Shown here in pieces: positions 25,401-35,332 of a DNA stretch of 64,000 bases. Both the position numbers and the translations under genes were made by a program. Numbering within the stretch: the first letter of the stretch is position 1; every line of letters starts with the position of its first letter. This stretch comes from Gymnogyps californianus (taxonomy: Eukaryota > Chordata > Aves > Accipitriformes > Cathartidae): the NCBI RefSeq assembly GCF_018139145.2, contig NC_059478.1, forward strand, positions 22,041,001 through 22,105,000, in the 5' to 3' direction. The notes under the pieces are model-generated. The model saw nothing but the letters and a program-made list of their open reading frames with translations, had not been told where the DNA came from and did not search any database.

Positions 25401-28400
25401 CATTTTTAGAGGGTCTTCCTCTTCAGCTGTCATCCTCTAAGTATCTACTGGTACAGTATGCTTATGCAAGAATGAATTTTTAACTTAGCAAAGGATAAAA
25501 CAGACAAATTTACATTGCAGGAAAAAGCAACAAAATGGCTTGTCAGATCCATTTCCTGAAATATACAATCATGTAGCATATCTGGAAAAATATACTAATT
25601 ATTTTATTACAATCAAACCTACAAAGTTTTTTTAAAGAAAACAGTTTCTGTAGTGTAATTACTAAGTTCTCATTTTTATCATTTTCACATTTCAAAATAA
25701 ATTGATCATAGATAATTTGGAGATCATCAGTGCTGAAAAATCATTCTTCTTATTAAGGGACAATCTGAAATATGGTTGAAGTTCAAAAGGAAAAGAAAAA
25801 TAATCAGGTTGTCCATTCCCTTCATCCAGGTTAACAGCTAAATAAGTGGATTATTTGAACTGATTATCTGCAATATGTATTTGCATTCAGTTATACAATG
25901 TAAATTAAAAGCTGAATCCAGGACTTTTTTCCCTGAGTCTGCAGAAATTCTATCAAGGTTCTTGCTTTCTCTTACATAAAAAAGGTTGCTTTTAACACAT
26001 CTCAGCATTGTTTAAAATGGAAGATGGTCTGGTTTCTGCATCCTATTGTTCAGTTATTTAAAACATTTTCTTAAGTACCAGAATTCAGTATATATATTTT
26101 TTTTTTATTTCAAGGTGAAATTATTAGTCATGAAAGATTCCAGATGCTTATTACAGGGAGCCTAATACTTCCCCACAATAAATATATCACAGTCATTATG
26201 TTACACCTCACTACGGATTGTCTTTCACAGTCAGGGTGCACAAAATACCTAGTTCCCAAGCTACCTTGATTTCTCACAAATACAGGCAATAAAAAAGTGA
26301 TCCTTTCAGCTTTGATACTCTTGATCAGATCAAGTACTCAAGCATTATCAAAAGTTGTATCTACTTGTTTTTCATTGTCATCCTGATATCTCTTATCCCT
26401 TCCAAGTAATTGAAGATAGGAATTTATATTAATTTGGCCTCTTTCCTGGGGCAGCACTTGTTTTTATACATTTGTGGGGGAAGAACAGGAGGAGGCAATT
26501 ATTGTAAATGCTATCATGGCTATAGTGGAAAATATTTTGCTTTTTATATAGGCTGGATTTTGACCATAGTGGTGGAAGGTCTATATTACCTTGCTGCTGC
26601 TACTGAGCTTTATAATGTCCAAAGCATAATACACATGGAACATGTTGTTTTCACCTTATTAAGTTTAACATTTTCTTATTTGTTCTTAAACTCTGGTTGC
26701 ATTTGTCTAAAACTTGTAATTTAAAAGTTGTGGCCTTGGGCCAAGTTCTCAGATACTAGGAATTATTACTGACATCAGCAAAGTTATGACAATTTATACT
26801 GACTAAGAGTCTATTTTCTTAAAAATACTGGAAAGTAAAGTACAATAATTAAAATTTAGATATGAAGGAATTAAATTATCTTTGGAATCATTTGCTGCTA
26901 GCTGATATGGGCAAAACCAGATAGAGAGTCCTCTCTTGCATGCAGTCAGAATACAGAACACCAAAGGAAGTTGCTGATGGCTTGAATAGATGAGTGATAT
27001 TGCTGCTAATAGGGAACCTGAAGTCTTAATTGGTTTGCTGTAAACATTACAAACACGTTTGCATGCTTCCATTCACTTTGTGTGCTGTGTATTAGATAGA
27101 TGGTATTCACACTGATAGGTGCAATTTAATTACAAGAAGTCTGTTCCTTATTCAATTTCATTTGTGTCATCCCATTATGTTGGCTATGAAGCATTGCAAG
27201 GTTCAATACAGCATGTATCATGATGTCGGAGAGATAATGCCACACAATGGCTCAATTTTGGTTGTAAGAATTTTCATCCAGATTGGAATCAATGTTGTAA
27301 ATGGTTATTAAATCCACACATTCTGGCTAACTGAAACAAAGTGAAAGATCGGAGGAAGCAAGTTATTTTTTATTACAAAGAACAATTGCAATGAATAGTA
27401 AAATTGCCCACCATTGGTGAATCTATCAATATGAATAAACATATTAAACCTCACAAGACTGAGGACCCTGCCCACAGGCTGTCTTCTGAGGCTTAATGAA
27501 TTCACAGTATGAACAAATTGATTCAGCCATTCCAGTTACACAATTTACTACAGCTGCCAAACAAGTGACTGGAGCAATACTCCAGGCTGTAGAGTGCAGG
27601 TTTGCTTCCTCCTCATCTACTACTAGGGATTATCCACAGACTTTAAAAATGCCATTGCACTTTCTTTTTTATGCTTTTGTGGAATTCACTTTCCAACCAA
27701 CAAAACCGGCTTGAATGAGGACCATACTTATCACTTTCTCAAGGGTTAGATAAGTATACAGCATTTGGACACTGCCTTGTGAGAGTGGATTTGCCAAAGT
27801 ATATTAAAGAAAAAGGGTGATAGGATGATGTAAAGGTCTGTGAGACAGGTTTGAGAATAAGTCTTGTCCAAATATTTCACTGTCTTGTATGGTTCCTAAG
27901 ACTTTCTAGGATAAACTATTTGAAAAGAGAGGAGGACTTTCTTAAGGACATTCATATGAGCTTCCTTACTTAGGGGAAACAACGCTCCTGCCTGGAACCT
28001 CAGAAGGAACACATGGATTCTAGGATGGGAAACAATACAGCAGATATTGGGGTGAATGTTTTGGGCATGAGGTAGATTAGAAACTGCTGACTTATAGAAA
28101 ATAAATCTGTAATACAGTTGAGGGTTACAGGAAGCTGTAAATCTCTGGGACAAGATTATGAGTAGCATCAGCGTTATTGGGTGGGAAGGTACTATAAGTC
28201 TTTTGTTAGGTGAAATAAAATGAAGAGGGTCAGGTAAGACATGAATAAGCACTGAAATCTATTTAGCCTGGCCTTGATTATTCTGGATTAGTATTCCTGC
28301 TAATTTGTACTGCTGATTTCATAGCTAAAAATGGATATGAAACACTATTTATTGAATAGTTGATTAGAAGACTGGTTTACAACAAATGGTTCTTAATCCA

Positions 28401-29134
28401 CCCTTCAGTTTGATAGATAGTCTCCCATCCCTACAACCTTACAGAAGGAAAAGAAGAAAACAAATCTTAAAAACCACATTTTTATAAATGTCCCCTCAAG
28501 GTCTCAGGAGTATTTACTACTCTCCATTCACCTCTCCATAGTGGCATGTAATTAAATGGTGTTTCTGACTTTCAATATCATATTGAATTTAGAAAAGAAA
28601 CCTCTTAGTAAAACGTAGATTGTTCATGCTGCGAGTTTTAGGGACCCTAATTTCAATGATATGTTTTGTAAAATGTGGATGTTAGATGAGCAGGATAAAA
28701 CAACTGAGGAATCCTGCTATTTGGGAAATTACTTTTTTTATGTTAAACAGGGGAAAATGGCAAACCTAATAAAGTAAAAGGGAAGGGGCCTATCAATGAC
28801 TCCCTTCAAGGCAGTCTGCCAGGCAGCCTTGGCCAGATTTCCACAGTACTACCTTCAGATTTTATTAAATTAAAATAAAACCTGTCATCTTGGCTTTCAC
28901 TGGCACAGTCAAATGCACAGTTTTTTACTTAGTTCCAACATCAGCCTTGCACTTCCAGCCAGCATTAATATTTCACAATGTAATATACATAGTTCTGTGG
29001 CATTTTTTACATATCTGGCAAACAGTTACTGAGAAATATTCTGCTAAATGTTAAAAAAGCAGTGTTACTAACTATTTGATCATGTCAACTCCTTTTCACT
29101 GTTCTCCCTCAGGGACCAAAGCATTTGGAAATGT
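19471..29134. other. AT-rich non-coding sequence, no gene recognised
   Basis: Open frames are short. The longest are 126 codons (20832-20452, minus), 150 codons (22556-23008, plus) and 118 codons (28252-27896, minus), and none resembles a known protein. The first overlaps an old repeat remnant, and the second ends in a T/G-rich low-complexity stretch (about 22918-22966). A homopolymer of 18 T lies at 19977-19994. The patch at about 22540-22850 is somewhat GC-richer but unassigned. Confidence 0.55.
20375..20615. repeat. Possible remnant of an old dispersed repeat
   Basis: Carries TTAAGCACATGCTTAA (20397-20412), almost a perfect palindrome, and CCATTGACTTCAGTGGG (20594-20610). Both units occur together in an old palindromic repeat that I recall from reptile and bird genomes. 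The copy is heavily decayed and its limits are approximate. It explains part of the minus-strand open frame at 20832-20452. Confidence 0.35.
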
Positions 29135-29136
29135 AA

Positions 29137-29300
29137 ATCAAAGAATCAAAGAAATCAGAAATGGAGAAGTCCCATTAGGTCATCTAATCCAATCCTCTAG
29201 TAGCACATAATTGTTCCCCATAATCCATTTTCCACAATTTTGTTCAGTCTGGTTTCAGACACTTGGGAACACTGCTTGCCAACATGCTTTTTGAAAGCTG
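29137..29300 (-). mobile_element. Old CR1-type LINE 3' tail fragment
   Basis: On the minus strand this matches the typical 3'-untranslated end of older CR1/L3-like LINEs. In plus orientation it begins with the diagnostic AATCAAAGAAATCAGAA-type tail and continues with the GGTCATCTAATCCAATCC block and a TTGTTCAGTCTGGTTT-like block. It is strongly diverged, so it is much older than the neighbouring plus-strand CR1. The outer limits are estimated by eye, and the rest of the element is missing, as expected of 5'-truncated CR1 copies. Confidence 0.7.
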
Positions 29301-29454
29301 GATGGGTAGAGTTCAGATGGACCCAACATCACCTCTAAGGTGACCTCTTCCCTCTTCTAATTTGTCCTGGCAGTCACAGCTTTGTAGAGGTTCATATAGG
29401 GACTGGGGATTGCCAAAATGGAAAGGAAAAGCTGCAGCTGTGTGTTCTCCCTCA

Positions 29455-31317
29455 TCTTAAGCAATCTAGGAAGTTCTTGGAATGTGTTGATAACAACTTC
29501 CTTCTCCAAGGGATAGAGGAGCCAATGAGGACAGGTGCTATGCTGGACCTTGTTCTCACCAACAAGGAGGGGCTGGTGGGGAATGTGAAGCTCAAGGGCA
29601 GCCTTGGCTGCAGTGACCATAAGATGGTGGAGTTCAAGATCCTTAGGGCAGCGAGGAGGGCGCACAGCAAGCTCACTACCCTGGACTTCAGGAGAGCAGA
29701 CTTTGGCCTCTTCAGGGATCTGCTTGGTAGAGTACCATGGGATACAGCCCTGGAGGGAAGAGGGGCCCAAGAAAGCTGGTTAATATTCAAGGATCACCTC
29801 CTCCAAGCTCAGAAGCGATGCATCCCAACAAAGAGGCAGTCAGGCAAAAACGCCATGAGGCCTGCGTGGTTGAAGAAGGAGCTCCTGGACAAACTCAAAC
29901 ACAAAAAGGAAGCCTACAGAGGGTGGAAGCAAGGAGAAGTTCCTCCAGTTCTGGGAGGAACACAGAGAAATTGTCTGAGCAGCCAGGGATCAGGTTAGGA
30001 AAGCCAAAGCCCTGATAGGATTAAATCTGGCCAGGGACGTCAAGGGCAACAAGAAAAGCTTCTACAGGTATGTCAGTGATAAAAGGAATACTAGGGAAAA
30101 TGTGGGCCCTCTCCAGAAGGGAACAGATCTGGTTACCCGGGATATGGAGAAGGCTGAGGCACTCAACGACTTTTTTGCCTCGGTCTTCACCAGCAAGTGC
30201 TCCAGCCACACCGCCCAAGTCACAGAAGGCAAAGGCAGGGACCGGGAGAATGAAGAACCACCCACTGTAGGAGAAGATCAGGTTCGAGACCGTCTAAGGA
30301 ACCTGAAGGTGCACAAGTCCATGGGACCTGATGACATGTATCCACGGGTCCTGAGGGGAACTGGCGGATGAAGTGGCTTAGCCACTATCCATCATATTTG
30401 AGAAGTCGTGGCAGTCCAGGGAAGTTCCCACTGACTGGAAAAGGGGAAACACAACCCCCATTTTTAAAAAGGGAAAAAAGGAAGACCTGGGGAACTACAG
30501 GCCAGTCAGTCTCACCTCTGTGCCTTGCAAGATCATGGAGCTTATCCTCCTGGAAACTATGCTAAGGCACATGGAAAATAAGAAGGTGATTGGTGACAGC
30601 CAACATGGCTTCATTAAGGGCAAATCTTGCCTGACAAATTTGGTGGCCTTCTACGACGGGGTTACAGCATTGGTGGATAAGGGAAGAGCAACTGACGTCA
30701 TTTACCTGGACTTGTGCAAAGCATTTAACACTGTCCTGCACGACATCCTTGTCTCTAAGTTGGAGAGACATGGATTTGATGGATGGACCACTCGGTGGAT
30801 AAGGAATTGGCTGGATGGTCGCACTGAAAGAGTTGCGGTCAACAGCTCGATGTCCGAGTGGAGAGCAGTGACGAGTGGCGTTCCTCAGGGGTCGGTACTG
30901 GGACCGGTGCTGTTTAACATCTTTGTTGGCGACATGGACAGTGGGATTGAGTGCAACCTCAGCAAGTTTGCTGATGACACCAAGCTGTGTGGTGTGGTCG
31001 ACATGCTGGAGGGAAGGGATGCCATCCAGAGGGACCTTGACAGGCTTGAGAGGTGGGCCTATGCAAACCTCATGAAGTTCAACAAGGCCAAGTGCAAGGT
31101 CCTGCACATGGGTCAGGGCAATCCCAAGCACAAATACAGGCTGGGCGACGAGTGGACTGAGAGCAGCCCTGTGGAGAAGGACTCGGGGGTATTAGTGGAT
31201 GAAAAACTGAATATGAGCCAGCAATGTGTGCTCACAGCCCAGAAAGCCAGTTGCATCCTGGGCTGCATCAAAAGAAGTATAGCTAGCAGGTCAAGAGAGG
31301 TGATTCTCCCTCTCAAG
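29455..31317 (+). mobile_element. CR1 LINE fragment, truncated at both ends
   Basis: A plus-strand segment of an avian CR1 non-LTR retrotransposon covering the end of the endonuclease domain through most of the reverse transcriptase domain of ORF2. Similarity starts abruptly near 29455, so the 5' UTR, ORF1 and most of the endonuclease are absent. It stops near 31315, inside ORF2, before the C-terminal part, the 3' UTR and the short terminal repeats. Loss of the 5' end is normal for CR1. Loss of the 3' end is not expected from target-primed reverse transcription and suggests a later deletion or rearrangement. No target-site duplication is evident. Its GC content is clearly above the flanks. 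Confidence 0.95.
29458..31317 (+). pseudogene. CR1 ORF2 remnant (endonuclease end plus reverse transcriptase)
   Basis: Decayed coding sequence for the CR1 ORF2 polyprotein. The first frame (about 29458-29940) ends the APE-type endonuclease, with the conserved SDH motif at 29612-29620. It shifts by +1 near 29935-29940 and then meets a TGA at 29976-29978 that looks like a decayed CGA. The second frame runs to about 30355, where one extra G in a G run shifts it again. A TAG at 30379-30381 follows in the third frame, which is then open to 31338. Reverse transcriptase blocks in that last part are [10 protein letters not shown] (30493-30522), motif A with its Asp at 30709-30711, [11 protein letters not shown] (30874-30906) and the catalytic FADD (30967-30978). 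The usual AFD of motif A reads AFN (Asn at 30727-30729). The frame leaves CR1 homology after about 31315. It cannot make a working protein. Confidence 0.93.
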
Positions 31318-33861
31318 GCTTTGGACAGCCATTGGTAAGAATGGCTGCATCAGAGGAACATGGTTGGCCTGGAGGAGCAGTGATTCACAAAGTGTAGCAG
31401 TGAGTTAGAGTCTTTCCCAGGGGAATATTTGGGACATTGCAATTTTATTCTAGCAGTGCTAGGTAACCTAAATTATTGGGCTGCTATCAAAGATCTGCAG
31501 AAAGCTCTTCCTCACATTTCTGCGCATTCAGAAAGGTAGAGACATGCCTGCTATCTGAAGGACAGAGGACCATACAGCCAAATTTGTGAGGACATAAAGG
31601 AAACATCTTCTTTCTCTCGAGTGGATCAGGGGAACAGGAAGCCCAGCAGACAGAGTAGCATGAAGACCTGGAGATGCCACTGTTATTGCTCTCTGCTTCT
31701 CCTGAACATCTGTCTGGCTAATTGTTCTTGAATATCAGCTGCTCCTGAGATACCTGTGACGCGCTTTTGCCTCCGTGGCAAAAGTACTTAGCAAGGGCAT
31801 TTTCTGGTCAGGAATTGCTTGCACTATTATTTCACATGTTTTCCATTGATTTAACCAATAGGTATACTTCCACCAGTCACAATGGATATGTCTTTCATCC
31901 AAGTTCCAAGATGATTTCTTACATTCTTTGAGTAAAGCCCAAAGGAGAAATGATCATTCATATACTCAAACAAAAGTCGATCAGCTCCTCTCTATATTTT
32001 TATTAGGTGGTAGAATTCAGAATAGATATGAAAGAATTTTGAGGCATCTCTAGAGAAGCCCTGTTTAGCATTATTACCTGACCTATTCTGCAGTGTCCAG
32101 GAGGCACGTCACAGGATGAGCATGTGCAGGGCCACAAGGTTATGCTTGAATATGTTTTTTCTAACAGGTCTCAGAAACCTCTTCTATCATCATTCTTGTG
32201 CATTTGAGATGAACTAGGTCTCACAGGTAAAAGAAGACAATATTTTAGTTCACACTTTCACACTTTCCGTGCAAATTGAAGGTTAATCGAATCCTGAGGA
32301 TGACCCTTGATAGAGAGAATAAACATACTTACCCTGTGTTTGTCTTTTGGCATCTTTTGAGCGCCTTTTTCCCTGCAAATCATGACTTCTAACATCATTG
32401 TATACTTTTGATCTTAGTTACTGACCTTGGAAAAAAAGTCCTGTTAAGTGGGCTAGTGACAGGTAGCTTGGGAATTTCAAGGGACTAGTTCACAGTCCTA
32501 GGGACCTTGTGTATTGTCCCTGGAGATACATTATCCCTGTCAGTGTTTCATTCTTGCCTACAGCCTCCCTTAACACCATAAATCCAGAATACTACCATAC
32601 AAATAAATCAAGATACATATTATTTTCCATACAAAATAATATAGCTATTATCCTTATTCTCTACATTTAGATATATGTAGATGTACAGTGTATAAGTATA
32701 ATCAACATGCCGCTAGTCAGAAATCAATGTACTACAGGAAAAATATAGGCGTTCTTTTCGATGTATATGTGCTGCATCTGTTACAAAAGAAGTTGACGTA
32801 TATATGCGTTTGAAAATACACGTGTTTTCATTTTGTGATAGAGACCCTATTTATTCCATTTCAGATTCACTGCTGAAACTTGACATGCAAGTGAATAACT
32901 TAGCATCACTGGGGAGATTTTAAGATTCTCTAGCTGTGAAGATTTATGCAAACTGTTTATGGAAATGTGGAAAAGACTTTTTCACCACTAAAGGTCTACA
33001 TACATATTTTCCTAAAGAATATGTCCTGGACTTTGTTTATTTACAGGTGTGATGTGAAATCTCTATATGAAGCCTTGAATTTTGTGGACTATGATGTCCT
33101 ACAAACAAATTTACACTAAGAAGTCTTTCAACTATCTGTAACAGCTGACACTGTTTCAGAATTTCTAAACAATAGGTATAGTTTTGGTCAGAGTTCATTT
33201 TACTGTTCCTGCAGTGAAAACAGAATTCACAAAATGTAGCCACCACAGATTCTCTCTCGTGCAAAGAATTCACCTCAAGAACGAGACAAAAAGCTGTGAG
33301 CATATTATCATCCAATTATTCCACAATCCACTATTTTGCACTTTTGAATTCCCATTGACTTCAGTAATTACTTGCAGTTTTATTTTAGAAGCAGAACTTT
33401 GAACTGTAAGAATGCAAAATACAGTCCACTGCATGCAAAGTTTATTAAAAAAAAAGTATTCACATGAAAGCACTTTCAAAATACTAAGCTAAATGATGAG
33501 TAGAGGTGCCAAAACAGGTTGATAAATCCTTCAGTCATAATCATCCTACATTTTTTCCAGCAGTTTTCAAGTCATACTTGAATTTCTTGCCTTTCAGCAC
33601 AATGCACATACCTTACATTTTTTTCTGTGAACAACACAATTAGCAGCTGCATCTTAACAAGAAGTGTTCAGTAAATCTCATTCTCACATATGAAGGTATT
33701 TCCAGAGAAAACTCATTTCCATAGCATTTTAGGTTGGCATGTGAGAAAGGAGGCATCCCAATATTTTCTAAGGAAACAAAATTCTACCATCTTCCTTCAA
33801 CTGTTTTAAAAATGATTGTATGAACCAGTGTATCAATCACATTATTTTTGTGGCTAGTTGC
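31318..33861. other. Non-coding sequence, no gene recognised
   Basis: The sequence directly after the CR1 break does not continue the element and I do not recognise it. A perfect 8-bp inverted repeat with a 5-base loop lies at 31764-31784 (CTTTTGCC / GGCAAAAG). Open frames are short. One copy of the CCCATTGACTTCAGT unit lies at 33351-33365. Confidence 0.55.
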
Positions 33862-33905
33862 TTTGTTTTGTTTTGTTTTGTTTTGTTTTGTTTTGTTTTG
33901 TTTTT
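33862..33905. repeat. (TTTTG)n pentanucleotide repeat
   Basis: Seven complete TTTTG units in a row (33866-33900), with a partial unit on each side. It is a pure array and so likely variable in length between individuals. Confidence 0.95.
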
Positions 33906-35249
33906 AAAGAAGTGCGGCTTGAATTTTTGGTCCTTCACCCACACATGGCTCCTGCTTTTTTATTCAAACTAATAGAGCTCAGATGCTCTGCTGGTATTTT
34001 GGGATATAAGATCTGAAGGATAGTTGCTCAGATTCCTAAGAAAAAACTGTTGTTTCTTTGAGGCTGCTGACTTAAAGAGTCCAGCAGAAAAAAGTTAAGT
34101 ACGATGCAGACAGAAAGGATGTCCCTATAATGAAAGAATTAGAATTTCTTTCTGAATTAGGAGCTTGGCCAAGCAAAAGTGAAGATAGACACAAGCAGGT
34201 TAAGATGTTTGTTTGTTCTGTGTTAATAAATAAGCTTCTCCAGGATTAAGTCTCTTCTGTCTAGATTATATCTGCTTGCTAATATATCCTCAGTGAAGCC
34301 AAATGGAACGCAAATAAGGTCTTGTTTATTCAGTTTTTAAAAGGCAAAAGGTAGAGTAGTCTGTATAACTTTTTTCTTTATTTCTTCAACAATGTTTTCC
34401 CGATGACAAAAAGAATATACAACTAACATCCCCAATTGTTTGCAGTGTAAATGTTCTTTCATTAAATCTCTTCACCTACCATGTTCAGAAGAAGGGAATT
34501 GGCCTCAACTGAAAAAACAATATTATAAATATACAAGCCCATAAAGAGGCTGGAATAGTAATGAGAATGTACTGTTGTCTCATGGCACTTTCTGCACTGT
34601 TTGATCATTTTCATTTAAAATTCATATAGAAACCAACACACTACAGGTTACCTGCATCATCACAACCAATTACAAACTTTGGCTGAGTTTTCAGTATCTG
34701 CAAGGATGAAACTCATTTGTCTCATGGTTCCCTGTTAACTTTAGCATATTTATGTGAGGATGTAAGACCATCTGTGCAGTGTTAGGCTCTGTACTGCTTT
34801 ATATTTCTCATATTTCTCTGTGTTTCTAAGTGAACATTAAATGGTAAGGCCTGATCCTGTGAAATCCATTCTCATCAATGTGATGACCACACTGATTTGA
34901 TTCCCTAAGGCAGGACACCTACTGAATCGTACTATTACTTTAGAATATGCCTATTGCCTCTGTTTAGGATGACCTAAGAGAACGACTGCCAGAGAAAAAG
35001 AAGCAAATTTGCAGTTTTCTTCTTGCAAATGAGTGTCTTTTCTGTAGGTAAGCAGAAAATGTAAAATAACACCAATTTTTCTTCTCATTTACTAGTCAAT
35101 CTTGTTCAGTTTGGGGAACATTCATTTAGTACATACCATTTAAGACAAAGCAAATCTATGTTTGTCGTGCTCCCTTCACACTGTTACATTTTTATTGATT
35201 GCATAGTGACAATTAAATTATTGTGCTTTAAGCCACAGTAGGCACATTT
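33906..35249. other. AT-rich non-coding sequence, no gene recognised
   Basis: No long open frame and no recognised transposon. A GGCCTGATCCTG unit at about 34848-34859 resembles the end of the old dispersed repeat noted elsewhere in the window, but is too short to call. Confidence 0.5.
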
Positions 35250-35332
35250 ATTTCTCCCTCTCCTCTTTCCTCCGCCTCCGCCTCTGCCTCTCTCTCTCTC
35301 CCCCCCCCCCCGATTTCCCCCCCCCCTTTTTC
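35250..35332. repeat. Polypyrimidine tract with C12 and C10 runs
   Basis: About 80 bases of almost pure C and T on the plus strand: CTCC and CCTCCG/CCTCTG units, then a TC dinucleotide run, then 12 C (35300-35311), GATTT and 10 C (35317-35326). The minus strand is correspondingly G-rich with two long G runs. Such tracts can form triplex or G-quadruplex structures. The homopolymers are also prone to sequencing and assembly length errors. Confidence 0.9.

Noticed and set aside
29357..29790. Minus-strand open frames of 137 and 112 codons
   Set aside because: Antisense shadows of the CR1 ORF2 coding strand; the plus-strand frame carries the recognised homology.
30281..30291. GGTTCGAGACC, a perfect match to the tRNA box B consensus
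   Set aside because: It lies inside the CR1 ORF2 sequence, where the same bases are part of the normal coding sequence. There is no box A at the right distance and no cloverleaf.
30562..31316. Minus-strand open frames of 189 and 67 codons and a second plus-strand frame at 30875-31075
   Set aside because: Shadows of the CR1 reverse transcriptase frame.
31764..31784. Stem-loop CTTTTGCC-N5-GGCAAAAG as a terminator
   Set aside because: Bacterial-type terminators do not apply in a bird genome, and an 8-bp stem is expected by chance in 64 kb.
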